A DNA stretch of 60,478 nucleotides from Mycobacterium sp. KBS0706. Lineage in GTDB: Bacteria > Pseudomonadota > Alphaproteobacteria > DSM-16000 > Inquilinaceae. The notes under the pieces are model-generated. The model saw nothing but the letters and a program-made list of their open reading frames with translations. It ran no database searches and was not told the origin of the DNA. Location of the stretch: the NCBI RefSeq assembly GCF_005938675.2, contig NZ_VCCH02000047.1, forward strand, positions 1-60,478, in the 5' to 3' direction. Each line of letters starts with the position of its first letter. The stretch's first letter is position 1. The position numbers and the translations under genes are program-made. This document shows positions 1 to 9,054 of this stretch, one piece after another.

Positions 1-53
1 GGCGCGAAGCGACGGGAGGGTGAGGGGGTTGGGCCTCGCAGTGGACGCCGGCC

Positions 54-896
54 CTATCTCTGCGGCCCCCTTGGCAGTAGGAACCGGTCCACCGCTTGTG
101 CAAAGCCGTCGGCATCGTTGCCGGCGGTGACGACATGGGCCAGCGCCTTGACCTCGTCGATGGCGTTGCCCATGGCGATCGACAGGCCGGCGGCCTTGAA
201 CATCGGCACGTCGTTGGCGGCGTCGCCGATCACCGCGACCTCCGCCGGGTCCACCCCCGCCGCCGCGGCGATGCGGCCGACCGCATGGCCCTTGTCCGCC
301 TCGGGGTGGTTGATGTCGAGATAGTAGCGCTGCGACCGCGCGGCGATGGCGCTGCCGCCCAGCAGGCTCCGCAGCTCGGCCTCGCAGCGGGCCAGCCCCT
401 CGAAATCACCGGAGGCGCCGACGATCTTGCCGGCGCGCGCCAGATAGGGGTCGAGATCGGCGACGATGGTCGGCTCGAACCCCACCGTGCGCCGCTCCAG
501 CGGCACATACTCCCCGTCCGGATCGGTCCCGATCCACTGGTTGTCGGCGAACACCCAGACATCGGCGCCGAAGCGGCGCAACGTCTCCAGCGCGATCCGC
601 GCCGCCGGCTCCGGCACCGTCAGCGCCGACACCACGCTCATGTCGGGCCGGAAGATGGTGCCGCCGTTGAAGCCGCCCAGCGGCAGGGCCAGATCCAGTT
701 GCCGGATCAGCCCCGACAGGCCGCGCGGCGGCCGGCTGGAGACGATCGAGAAGCCGATGCCGGCCTCGCCCAGCCGGCGCACCGCCGCCACCGACGCCGG
801 CGTCACCACCTTGTCCGGGTCGGCCAGCGTGCCGTCGACATCGGAGATCAGCAGGGCGATGCGCCCGGCCGGGGCGGTCACCTCAGCGGCAGCCAT
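54..896 (-). CDS. HAD-superfamily (Cof-type) sugar phosphatase
   Basis: A 280-residue cytoplasmic haloacid-dehalogenase phosphatase. The N-terminal motif I, DVDGTLAD, supplies the nucleophile and acid/base aspartates. The C-terminal GDAANDVPMFKAAG is the Mg-binding motif IV of the Cof/type IIB class, with the cap domain between the two. The frame stays open upstream, but the ATG at 896 fits best: it overlaps the end of zwf by 19 bp and gives a normal family length. It is the third gene of the minus-strand run gnd-zwf-HAD, so it probably acts on a sugar phosphate. The substrate cannot be read from the sequence. Confidence 0.85.
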   Translation of the reverse strand: MAAAEVTAPAGRIALLISDVDGTLADPDKVVTPASVAAVRRLGEAGIGFSIVSSRPPRGLSGLIRQLDLALPLGGFNGGTIFRPDMSVVSALTVPEPAARIALETLRRFGADVWVFADNQWIGTDPDGEYVPLERRTVGFEPTIVADLDPYLARAGKIVGASGDFEGLARCEAELRSLLGGSAIAARSQRYYLDINHPEADKGHAVGRIAAAAGVDPAEVAVIGDAANDVPMFKAAGLSIAMGNAIDEVKALAHVVTAGNDADGFAQAVDRFLLPRGPQR

Positions 897-2407
897 TGGA
901 ACCCGTCCCGGGCCAGCAGCTCGTCGGCGCAGGCCGGGCCGTCGCTGCCGGCGTGATACAGGTCCGGCGGGGTGGTCAGCCCGGCCCACAGCTTCTGGAT
1001 CGCCTGCACCTCGGCCCAGCCGGCCTCGATGTTGTCGGCGCGCTGGAACAGGGTCGGGTCGCCGGTCAGGCAGTCATAGATCAGCGTCTCGTATCCGGTC
1101 TGCGGCTCCGCCTTGAAGTTCTCGGAATAGCGGAAGTTCATCTCGACCTGGCCCAGCCGCATCTCGCGCCCCGGCACCTTGGCGGCGAAGCGCAGCGAGA
1201 TGCCTTCGTTCGGCTGGATGCTGATCACCAGCAGGTTCGGCGTCGGGGCGTTGACTGCGTCGCGGAACAGCACCGCCGGCGCCCGCTTGAACTGGATCGC
1301 GACCTCGGTCCGCCGCACCGCCAGCGACTTGCCGGTGCGCAGGTAGAAGGGCACGCCGGACCAGCGCCAGTTGTCGATCGCCAGCTTCATCGCGACATAG
1401 GTCTCGGTGCGGCTGTCCGGCGCCACATCCGGCTCCTGCCGGTAGGCGGCGCGGGGCTTGCCCAGCACCGTGCCGGCGCCGTACTGGCCGCGCACCACAA
1501 CCTTGGCCGCCTCCTCGGGCGTCAGGTTGCGCAGCGCCTCGACCACCTTGGCCTTCTCGGTGCGAACGGCGTCGGCGTCGAAGGAGTTCGGCGCCTCCAT
1601 CGCGGTCATGGCCAGGAGCTGGAACAGGTGGTTCGGCACCATGTCGCGCAGCGCCCCGGTGCCGTCGTAGAAGCGGCCGCGCCGCTCCACCCCCACCGTC
1701 TCGGCTGCGGTGATCTGCACATGCTCGATATGGTCGCGGTCCCAGATCGGCTCGAAGATGCCGTTGCCGAACCGGAAGGCCATGATGTTCTGGACCGTCT
1801 CCTTCCCGAGATAATGATCGATCCGGTAGATCTGCTTCTCGGTGGCGACGGCCAGCAGCTTGGCGTTCAGGTCCCGCGCCGAGGCCAGGTCGGTGCCGAA
1901 CGGCTTCTCCACCACCACGCGGCGGAAGGCGCTGTCGCTCTCGTCCAGCAGGCCCGCGGTCGACAGCGCGGCGGCGATCGGGGCGAAGAAGCGCGGCGCC
2001 ACCGCCAGATAGAACACGGCATTGGACGTGCCGGTCGCCCGCTGCCGCTCGGCCAGATGCTCCGCCAGCCTCTGGAAGGTGCCGGGATCGGCGAAGTCGC
2101 CGGTCAGGTAGTGGATGCCGGCGGCCAGGCGGTCCCAGGCGGCTTCGTCGATGGCGCCTTCGACGCCGATCGTGTGCAGGGCCTGGCCCAGGGTCTCGCG
2201 GAAGCCCTCGTCATTGTTCTCCACCCGGTCGACGCCGAGGATCTCGAAGCCGGAATCCAGCAGCCCCTCGCGCTCCAGATGGTACAAGGCGGGGGTCAGC
2301 AGGCGCCCGGTGAGATCCCCCGAGGCGCCGAAGATGACGAAGGTGCAGGGCGGCGCGGCGGGGGTGCCGGCCGGCTTCGCGGGGGAGGGCGAGATCATCG
2401 CAGCCAT
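878..2407 (-). CDS. zwf: Glucose-6-phosphate 1-dehydrogenase
   Basis: Oxidises glucose-6-phosphate to 6-phosphogluconolactone with NAD(P)+, the entry to the oxidative pentose phosphate and Entner-Doudoroff routes. The protein is 509 residues, the usual length. The Rossmann nucleotide-binding motif GASGDLTGR starts near residue 27 and the active-site motif RIDHYLGKE lies near residue 193. The ATG at 2407 follows the gnd stop by 3 bp, so the two are cotranscribed. It overlaps the downstream HAD gene by 19 bp. No 6-phosphogluconolactonase (pgl) gene lies between zwf and gnd, where many bacteria keep it. Confidence 0.97.
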   Translation of the reverse strand: MAAMISPSPAKPAGTPAAPPCTFVIFGASGDLTGRLLTPALYHLEREGLLDSGFEILGVDRVENNDEGFRETLGQALHTIGVEGAIDEAAWDRLAAGIHYLTGDFADPGTFQRLAEHLAERQRATGTSNAVFYLAVAPRFFAPIAAALSTAGLLDESDSAFRRVVVEKPFGTDLASARDLNAKLLAVATEKQIYRIDHYLGKETVQNIMAFRFGNGIFEPIWDRDHIEHVQITAAETVGVERRGRFYDGTGALRDMVPNHLFQLLAMTAMEAPNSFDADAVRTEKAKVVEALRNLTPEEAAKVVVRGQYGAGTVLGKPRAAYRQEPDVAPDSRTETYVAMKLAIDNWRWSGVPFYLRTGKSLAVRRTEVAIQFKRAPAVLFRDAVNAPTPNLLVISIQPNEGISLRFAAKVPGREMRLGQVEMNFRYSENFKAEPQTGYETLIYDCLTGDPTLFQRADNIEAGWAEVQAIQKLWAGLTTPPDLYHAGSDGPACADELLARDGFQWLPLR

Positions 2408-2410
2408 GGC

Positions 2411-3394
<984 letters not shown>

Positions 3395-3536
3395 TTCCGT
3401 CGATCCTCTCGTTTTCTTCCGGTGCGGTGGTGCTAGCGTAGAACCCGTAAACGCGCCGATGGTGCGCCCGTGCCGCGCCGGTTTCGAGTCTGAATGACGG
3501 GGGATGCGGCGATCGGGCGCCGAGGGAGGGTACGCA

Positions 3537-5993
3537 ATGGATCGAAACGAGCAGCCGCCGGGCGCCCCCGGCGGGCCGGCGCGGTGGACCTCCAGCGCCA
3601 AATCGGGGGTCGGCACCGCCCTCTCCGGCACCAGCCGGGTCTGGTTCACCCTCAGCCACGGCATCCTGAACGAGATCTACTTCCCGCGAATCGACACCGC
3701 CTGCGTCCGCGACCTCGGCCTGATCGTCACCGGCCCGGACGGGTATTTCGCCGAGGAGAAGCGCGACGCGCGCTCGGACACCCGGATGATCGAGGCCGGG
3801 GTGCCGGCCTTCCGGATGGTCAACACGGCGCTGGACGGACGCTGGCGGATCGAGAAGTCGGTGCTGGCCGATCCACGCGGCCCGGTGCTGCTGCAGGAGA
3901 TCGTTTTCACCCCGCGGCAGGACGAGCCGGCCGGCCACCGGCTGTTCGCCCTGCTGGCGCCGCACCTGGTCAATGCCGGCGCCGACAACACCGGCTGGGT
4001 CGACGACTACAAGGGCACGCCGATGCTGTTCGCCCGCGGCACCGACGGCGTGTCGTTGGCGCTGGCCGTCTCGGTGCCCTGGCGTGCCCGCTCGGTCGGC
4101 TATGTCGGCGCTTCGGACGGCTGGCAGCAGCTGTCGCAGCGGGGCGAGCTGAACCCGGCCTGGCGCCGGGCCGAAGCCGGCAACATCGCCCTGGCCGGGG
4201 AGATCGACCTGGCGGCAGCCCCCGGCGGCCGCGTCCTGCTGGCGCTCGGCTTCGGCGAGCGGCCGGAGGAGGCGGCGCACCACGCCCTGGCCGGCCTGCA
4301 GAACGGCTTCGCCGATGCGCACGACCTCTATGTCGAGGGCTGGCGGGCCTGGCAGTCCCGGCTGCTGCCGCTGGACGGCATCGCCGGCTCCGCGGCCACG
4401 GCCTACCGCACCAGCACCGCGGTGCTGGCCAGCCACCAGACCATCGAGTTCCCCGGCGCCGCCATCGCCTCGCTGTCGATCCCCTGGGGCTTCCACAAGG
4501 GCGACGAGGATCTCGGCGGCTACCACCTGGTCTGGCCGCGCGACCTGGTCGAGACCGCGGGCGGCTTCCTCGCGGCCGGCGCGGTCACCGAGGCCAAGGC
4601 GATCCTCGGCTATCTGCAGGCGATCCAGGAGGCGGACGGCCACTGGTCGCAGAATGTCTGGCTCGACGGCACCCCCTATTGGAACGGGGTGCAGATGGAC
4701 GAATGCGCCTTCCCGATCCTGCTGGCCGACATGCTGCGGCGCGAGGGCGCGCTGACCGGGGACGAGCTGGCCCGGTTCGCGCCGATGGTGCGGCGCGCCG
4801 CCGGCTTCATTCTGCGCAACGGCCCGGTCACCGGCCAGGACCGGTGGGAGGAGGATGCCGGCTACTCGCCCTTCACCCTGGCGGTCGAGATCGCGGCGCT
4901 GCTCGCCGCGGCCGACATCCTTGAACCCTCGGGCGCCGAGGAAGCGCGCTGGCTGCGCGAGACCGCCGACATCTGGAACGACGAGGTCGAGCGCTGGACC
5001 TTCGCCGAGGGCACCGCGATCTGCAGCCAGCTCGGCCTCAAGGGCTACTATGTCCGCATCGCCCCGGCCGATGCGGCGGACGCCGCCTCGCCGCTCGACG
5101 GCTTTGTGCCGGTGAAGAACCGGCCGCCGGGAGACGACGCCCGGCGCGCGGCACTGCTGATCAGTCCCGACGCGCTGGCCCTGGTGCGCTTCGGCCTGCG
5201 CGCCGTGGACGACCCGCGCATCGTCGACACGGTCAAGGCCATCGACGCGGTGCTGAAGGCCGAGCTGCCGCAAGGCCCGGTCTGGTACCGCTACAACGAT
5301 GACGGCTATGGCGAGCATGCCGACGGCGCGCCATTCGACGGCACCGGCATCGGCCGGGCCTGGCCGCTCCTGACCGGCGAGCGGGCGCATTACGAGCTGG
5401 CGGCCGGCCGAGTCGATCTGGCTCAGGCGCTGCTGGCCACGCTGGAGCGGTCGGCCGGGGAGGGCGGGCTGCTGCCGGAGCAGGTGTGGGATTCCGACGA
5501 CGTGCCGCAGCGCGAGCTGTTCCGCGGCCGTCCCTCGGGCAGCGCCATGCCGCTGGTCTGGGCGCATTCCGAGCACATCAAGCTGCTGCGGTCGTTGCGT
5601 GACGGACGGGTGTTCGACCTGCCACCGCAGCCGGTGCAGCGCTACCAGATCGACAAGGTCACCTCGCCGGCCCGGTGCTGGCGCTTCAACCAGAAGCGGC
5701 GGGCCTTGCCGGCCGGCAAGGTCCTGCGGCTCGAACTGCCGGCGGCGGCCACGGTGCACTGGACCCTGGACGATTGGGGCACGATCCGCGACGACGCGAC
5801 GGAAGCGACCCCCTTCGGCCTGCACGCTCTCGATCTGCCGACCGCATCGGCGCCGCCCGGCACCCGGATCCGCTTCACCTTCCAGTGGCGCGACACCGGG
5901 CGGTGGGAGGGCGCCGATTTCCTGGTGCTGGTCGACGGCGAGACCGGCATCGCCGCCGGCCACGCGGCCGCCGGCGCGGTTGGCGGAGGTTGA
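3537..5993 (+). CDS. Glucoamylase-type glycoside hydrolase, family GH15
   Basis: Releases glucose from the non-reducing end of alpha-glucans. The 818-residue protein has an N-terminal beta-sandwich domain (about residues 20-290) and an (alpha/alpha)6 catalytic barrel. Conserved GH15 blocks include VWPRD at 333-336 and QMDE, whose Glu389 is the likely general acid. LLPEQVWD carries Glu648, the likely base. The ATG at 3537 follows a strong GAGGGAGGG site; an in-frame ATG at 3504 lacks one. No signal peptide is visible, so it probably works on intracellular glycogen- or dextran-like glucans. It is divergent from gnd, and the glucokinase-like gene 53 bp downstream would phosphorylate its product. 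Confidence 0.92.
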   Translation: MDRNEQPPGAPGGPARWTSSAKSGVGTALSGTSRVWFTLSHGILNEIYFPRIDTACVRDLGLIVTGPDGYFAEEKRDARSDTRMIEAGVPAFRMVNTALDGRWRIEKSVLADPRGPVLLQEIVFTPRQDEPAGHRLFALLAPHLVNAGADNTGWVDDYKGTPMLFARGTDGVSLALAVSVPWRARSVGYVGASDGWQQLSQRGELNPAWRRAEAGNIALAGEIDLAAAPGGRVLLALGFGERPEEAAHHALAGLQNGFADAHDLYVEGWRAWQSRLLPLDGIAGSAATAYRTSTAVLASHQTIEFPGAAIASLSIPWGFHKGDEDLGGYHLVWPRDLVETAGGFLAAGAVTEAKAILGYLQAIQEADGHWSQNVWLDGTPYWNGVQMDECAFPILLADMLRREGALTGDELARFAPMVRRAAGFILRNGPVTGQDRWEEDAGYSPFTLAVEIAALLAAADILEPSGAEEARWLRETADIWNDEVERWTFAEGTAICSQLGLKGYYVRIAPADAADAASPLDGFVPVKNRPPGDDARRAALLISPDALALVRFGLRAVDDPRIVDTVKAIDAVLKAELPQGPVWYRYNDDGYGEHADGAPFDGTGIGRAWPLLTGERAHYELAAGRVDLAQALLATLERSAGEGGLLPEQVWDSDDVPQRELFRGRPSGSAMPLVWAHSEHIKLLRSLRDGRVFDLPPQPVQRYQIDKVTSPARCWRFNQKRRALPAGKVLRLELPAAATVHWTLDDWGTIRDDATEATPFGLHALDLPTASAPPGTRIRFTFQWRDTGRWEGADFLVLVDGETGIAAGHAAAGAVGGG

Positions 5994-6046
5994 CGCCGCC
6001 GGACATAGCCCGACATGGTGATGGGGCCGACCAAGGAGGAACGCGC

Positions 6047-6811
6047 GTGAAGCCTGGCATCCTGGCGATCGATGTGGGGGGCACGGGGCTCAAGGCCGCC
6101 GTGATCGACGACCGCGGCAAGATGCGGTCGGACCGGCAGCGGGTGCCGACGCCGCATCCCTGCCCGCCGAAGCTGTTCCTCGACACCATCGCGGCGCTGG
6201 TCAAGCCCCTGCCGGAATTCGACCGCATCGCCGTCGGCTTCCCCGGCGTGGTCCGCGACGGCCGGGTGATCACCGCCCCCAATCTCGGCACCGAGGACTG
6301 GGCCGGCTTCGCCCTGGCTCCGGCCCTGTCGAAGCGGCTGGGCGGTGCGCCGGTGCGCATGGTCAACGACGCCGAGATGCAGGGCTTGGCCCTGGTCGAC
6401 GGCAGCGGGCTGGAACTGGTGGTCACCCTCGGCACCGGCGTCGGAACGGCGCTGCTCCATGACGGCGTGCCGGCGCCGCATCTGGAGCTGGCGCACCACC
6501 CGTTGTCCAAGGGCGGCAAGACCTATGACGAGTATCTCGGCAACGTCGCCTACGAGAAGATCGGCAAGAAGCGCTGGAACCGGCGCGTGAAGCGGATGCT
6601 GGAGGTGTTGGAGATCCTGCTGCATCCAGACCGGATTCACATCAGCGGCGGCAACGCCAAACGCATCGACTTCACCCTGCCGAAGGGCGTCACCATCGCC
6701 TCGAACGATGCCGGGATCGAGGGCGGTGCCGTGCTGTGGCGCAAGCCGGGGGGCCTGCGCAAGCCGGCGGCCAAGCGCCCGGCGGCGCGGCGGGCGGCCG
6801 ACCGGTCCTGA
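6047..6811 (+). CDS. ppgK: ROK-family kinase, polyphosphate-glucokinase-like
   Basis: A 254-residue sugar kinase that probably phosphorylates glucose using polyphosphate and/or ATP. Asp9 lies in the phosphate-binding motif DVGGTGLKAAVID. The catalytic region VNDAEMQGLA has Asn107 and Asp108, and TLGTGVGTALL is the second phosphate loop. The sequence YEKIGKKRWNRRV resembles the basic patch of polyphosphate glucokinases. The zinc-binding CxCGxxGC motif of ROK repressors and ATP glucokinases is absent, which favours the PPGK branch. The GTG at 6047 follows AAGGAGGA by 7 nt. The C-terminal tail is Lys/Arg/Ala-rich. It sits directly behind GH15. Confidence 0.85.
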   Translation: MKPGILAIDVGGTGLKAAVIDDRGKMRSDRQRVPTPHPCPPKLFLDTIAALVKPLPEFDRIAVGFPGVVRDGRVITAPNLGTEDWAGFALAPALSKRLGGAPVRMVNDAEMQGLALVDGSGLELVVTLGTGVGTALLHDGVPAPHLELAHHPLSKGGKTYDEYLGNVAYEKIGKKRWNRRVKRMLEVLEILLHPDRIHISGGNAKRIDFTLPKGVTIASNDAGIEGGAVLWRKPGGLRKPAAKRPAARRAADRS

Positions 6812-7209
6812 CAGGCTTGGGCTAATTCTGCGCCGGCTGGGTTGAGCCGGCGGCAAGCGCAGCACTTCGTCACGCGCCGCCGGTGATGACGCGCAGCGAT
6901 CCGGGCGCCGCGCCGCTCCTACGAGCCAATCGCGATCGAAAAGGTCCGCCAGCGCGCGGTATGCCGATACGGGGATCTGATCGAAGCCGTCACTGCTGCC
7001 GTTAAAGAACTCGGCAAGACGGAGGTCGACGGCCGCGGCGTCACCGACGTGCAGGCCGAACTGAGCCAGGTCTTCGGCCACCGATCCTTGCCGTGGAAGA
7101 TAGGCATCGACCGAACGCAGCTGCGGGCTCGCCGCGGGCAGCCGCACCAGGACGACGCGTGTCACCGAGGGTTGGGCTCGATCTGTGCGTTCCTGGTGCC
7201 GGGCCCAGC
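6812..7209 (+). other. Region without a confident gene
   Basis: About 400 bp between the ROK kinase and the Nudix gene. A minus-strand frame beginning near 7165 reads with ordinary protein-like composition for about 90 residues, but then runs on as antisense of the ROK gene with no stop of its own. The complementary plus frame is also open. No family, ribosome binding site or RNA structure was recognised. It may be a decayed gene or spacer. Confidence 0.4.
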
Positions 7210-7737
7210 CTATCGCGTGTCCTGGCGGCTCGCTCCCCAGACTGCCGGCGGATCCCCGGCCTGGATCCCGAGCGATGTCCGTGGCGCCGGCTCGAAGGAT
7301 AGGGCGTCAACCGACGCCGCGATAAGATCCCTGAGGCCCGTATCGTCGACCAGCTGCAGCGCGATCTCTGGCGTCACCCATCGCGCCTCGCGCTCCTGGC
7401 TCTCCCGCCATGTGTCCTCCTGGCGCTTGACCATAAGGGCAAACACCCGGACCTCGCATGGAGCCGAGACGCCATCGCCGTCCAGCCATTTGTCGTAGAC
7501 GAAGCTGCCGATCGGCTTCTCCGATACCTTGCCTCGCACGCCGGCCTCCTCGAAGGCCTCCTGGGCGGCCGATCGGGCGGGCTTCTTGCCCTTGATCTTC
7601 CACCCTTTCGGGACGATCCAGCGTCCCGTTCTCCGTGTCGTGACCAGAAGGATCTCCAGCGACCCATCCGTCCGGAAGCGATAGGGCAGCGCCCCATATT
7701 GGCGGCGAGGCGCTTTCGGCTTGATCGTCTCACCCAC
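7210..7737 (-). CDS. Nudix hydrolase
   Basis: A 175-residue pyrophosphohydrolase of the DIPP/MutT-like superfamily. The Nudix box spans residues 45-67 and ends QEAFEEAGV. The glutamate normally six residues after the leading Gly is a Lys (GKKPARSAA), a variation I recall from related alphaproteobacterial proteins annotated as Nudix. The catalytic EExG core is intact. The start is a GTG at 7737. It lies 39 bp downstream of the LacI gene on the same strand, so the two may be cotranscribed. Likely substrates are diphosphoinositol-like or nucleotide polyphosphates; none can be chosen from sequence. About the last 25 residues look unstructured. Confidence 0.85.
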   Translation of the reverse strand: MGETIKPKAPRRQYGALPYRFRTDGSLEILLVTTRRTGRWIVPKGWKIKGKKPARSAAQEAFEEAGVRGKVSEKPIGSFVYDKWLDGDGVSAPCEVRVFALMVKRQEDTWRESQEREARWVTPEIALQLVDDTGLRDLIAASVDALSFEPAPRTSLGIQAGDPPAVWGASRQDTR

Positions 7738-7776
7738 CGGCCGGACCCCCGGTCGTCGTCGATTGCAAATCCATCA

Positions 7777-8835
7777 TCAAATCCTGACTGTGCGCCGCCA
7801 TACCAGCGGAGGTATGAGCTCGATCCGGGCCGGGGCCGCGCGGGCGGCGCCGCGTCCCGATGCCAGATCAACGGCGTGGTGGGCGATATCGTCCACCGGA
7901 TGGTCGAAGGTGGTCAGCTGGTATGACATCCAGCCGGCCTGCATGACGTTGTCGAAGCCGATCACCGACACGTCTTCCGGCACCCGCAACCCGAATTCGT
8001 GCCGGGCCGCGTCGATCAGGCCGAAGGCGGTCGCGTCGTTGACGCAGAACACCGCGTCGGACCGATCTCCCGCCGCAAACAGCCGGTGCGCGGCGCCGAC
8101 ACCGTTGGCGTAGCTGGTCATCTGCCCCAGCCGGACCACGGCGGGCTCGATGCCGATCCCGCGGGCGGCCGCGACGAAGGCGTCCGCTCGGGCGGACAGG
8201 CTGGGCGTGCCCAGCTCGGTCGTGACCACGGCCGGCCGGCGGCATCCGGCCCGGAGGAACAGGTTCAGCGCCGTCCGCGCCGCCCCGGCATTGTCGAGCA
8301 GGATGTTGTCCGGGCCGACGATGCGGTCGTCGCGGCTGATCAGGATCAGCCGCTGCCCGTTGTCGAGGCATTCGCGCACGATCGACTGGGCCGGCGTGCC
8401 CGACATCACGATGGTGGCGTCGGCGCGGTAGTTAAGGGCGCGGCGCAGCGTCGTGGCGACGTCGTCCGAAGGACCGCCGACGCACAGCAGCACCGCCACC
8501 TTGCCGGCCTCCTGCAGCTTTTCGGTGATCGCTCGCGTCAGCCGCGACGGCTGCGCCGCGTCGATGTCCGCCACCACCAGGCAGACGATCCCGGTTTCCT
8601 GCCGCGACACGCCGCGGGCCAGGTGGTTGACGTGGTAGCCCAGCGCCTCGGCTGCGGCCAGGACGCGCTGCCGCGTATCCTCCGATACGCTGGCACCCGG
8701 GGTGAAGGTGCGGGACACCGCCGAGCGCGACACGCCCGCCAGCTCGGCCACGGCGCGGGCGCGGACGAAGCGCCGGGAAGCGAGATCCTCCGCCGGCGGC
8801 GAAGTCTCCGGTGGCGTGCTGTCGCGGCCGGGCAT
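7777..8835 (-). CDS. LacI-family transcriptional regulator
   Basis: A 352-residue repressor. The N-terminal helix-turn-helix and hinge include AELAGVSRSAVSRTFTPGASVS followed by the family pattern TRQRVLAAAEALGYHVN. A periplasmic-binding-protein-like ligand domain fills the remainder, with typical VIGFDN near the C-terminus. The ATG at 8835 has GGAGGAG nine bases upstream; ATGs at 8853 and further up are possible but poorly served. It is divergent from an ABC importer, and two matching operator-like sites lie between them. It is therefore the obvious local regulator, with the transported sugar (phosphate) as probable inducer. Confidence 0.92.
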   Translation of the reverse strand: MPGRDSTPPETSPPAEDLASRRFVRARAVAELAGVSRSAVSRTFTPGASVSEDTRQRVLAAAEALGYHVNHLARGVSRQETGIVCLVVADIDAAQPSRLTRAITEKLQEAGKVAVLLCVGGPSDDVATTLRRALNYRADATIVMSGTPAQSIVRECLDNGQRLILISRDDRIVGPDNILLDNAGAARTALNLFLRAGCRRPAVVTTELGTPSLSARADAFVAAARGIGIEPAVVRLGQMTSYANGVGAAHRLFAAGDRSDAVFCVNDATAFGLIDAARHEFGLRVPEDVSVIGFDNVMQAGWMSYQLTTFDHPVDDIAHHAVDLASGRGAARAAPARIELIPPLVWRRTVRI

Positions 8836-8875
8836 GCCGGGCTGCTCCTCCATTCGAATGGCGCGATCATAAGCA

Positions 8876-8895
8876 GTTTGCAACCATGTGCAAAC
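8876..8895. promoter_or_regulatory. LacI-type operator-like palindrome, site 1
   Basis: GTTTGCA and TGCAAAC flank a 6-nt centre (ACCATG), a perfect 7-bp inverted repeat. The 17-mer TTGCAACCATGTGCAAA recurs in reverse orientation at 9010-9027 with one difference (G for A). The site lies about 40 bp upstream of the LacI start, so it may mediate autoregulation or looping. Confidence 0.65.
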
Positions 8896-8981
8896 GGATC
8901 TGTGCGATTGAAGCGCGATAACAATTACAAAGCGCCATGTATCGGGGACCGCGAGGGCTATCATCCGTCACAAATTTGTCA

Positions 8982-9010
8982 TTGACGAAGCGCGATCGAT
9001 CGAACAGCAT
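8982..9010 (+). promoter_or_regulatory. Possible promoter of the ABC importer operon
   Basis: A sigma-70-like -35 element TTGACG (8982-8987) is followed after 17 bp by a weak -10-like CAGCAT (9005-9010). Transcription would begin inside the second operator-like site, a typical repressed arrangement. The -10 match is poor (three of six), so this is tentative. Confidence 0.35.
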
Positions 9011-9027
9011 TTGCACACGGTTGCAAC
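9010..9027. promoter_or_regulatory. LacI-type operator-like palindrome, site 2
   Basis: TTTGCACACGGTTGCAAC is the reverse complement of site 1 apart from one central base. It is centred about 133 bp from site 1 and lies immediately upstream of the binding-protein gene. Binding here would block initiation, and two sites allow looping. Confidence 0.65.
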
Positions 9028-9054
9028 AAAATGCTGGGGAGGTTGACGGTGCCC

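Noticed and set aside
8906..8926. A 21-bp stretch resembling the E. coli lac operator (GATAACAATT shared)
   Set aside because: Only the right half matches (14 of 21 positions overall) and the inverted symmetry is poor. The TTGCAACC-N-TGTGCAAA pair is a far better operator candidate for the local LacI protein.
8970..8979. Perfect 10-bp palindrome ACAAATTTGT in the LacI/importer spacer
   Set aside because: Short, single copy and A/T-rich; it does not match CRP (TGTGA-N6-TCACA) or FNR consensus closely and can arise by chance.
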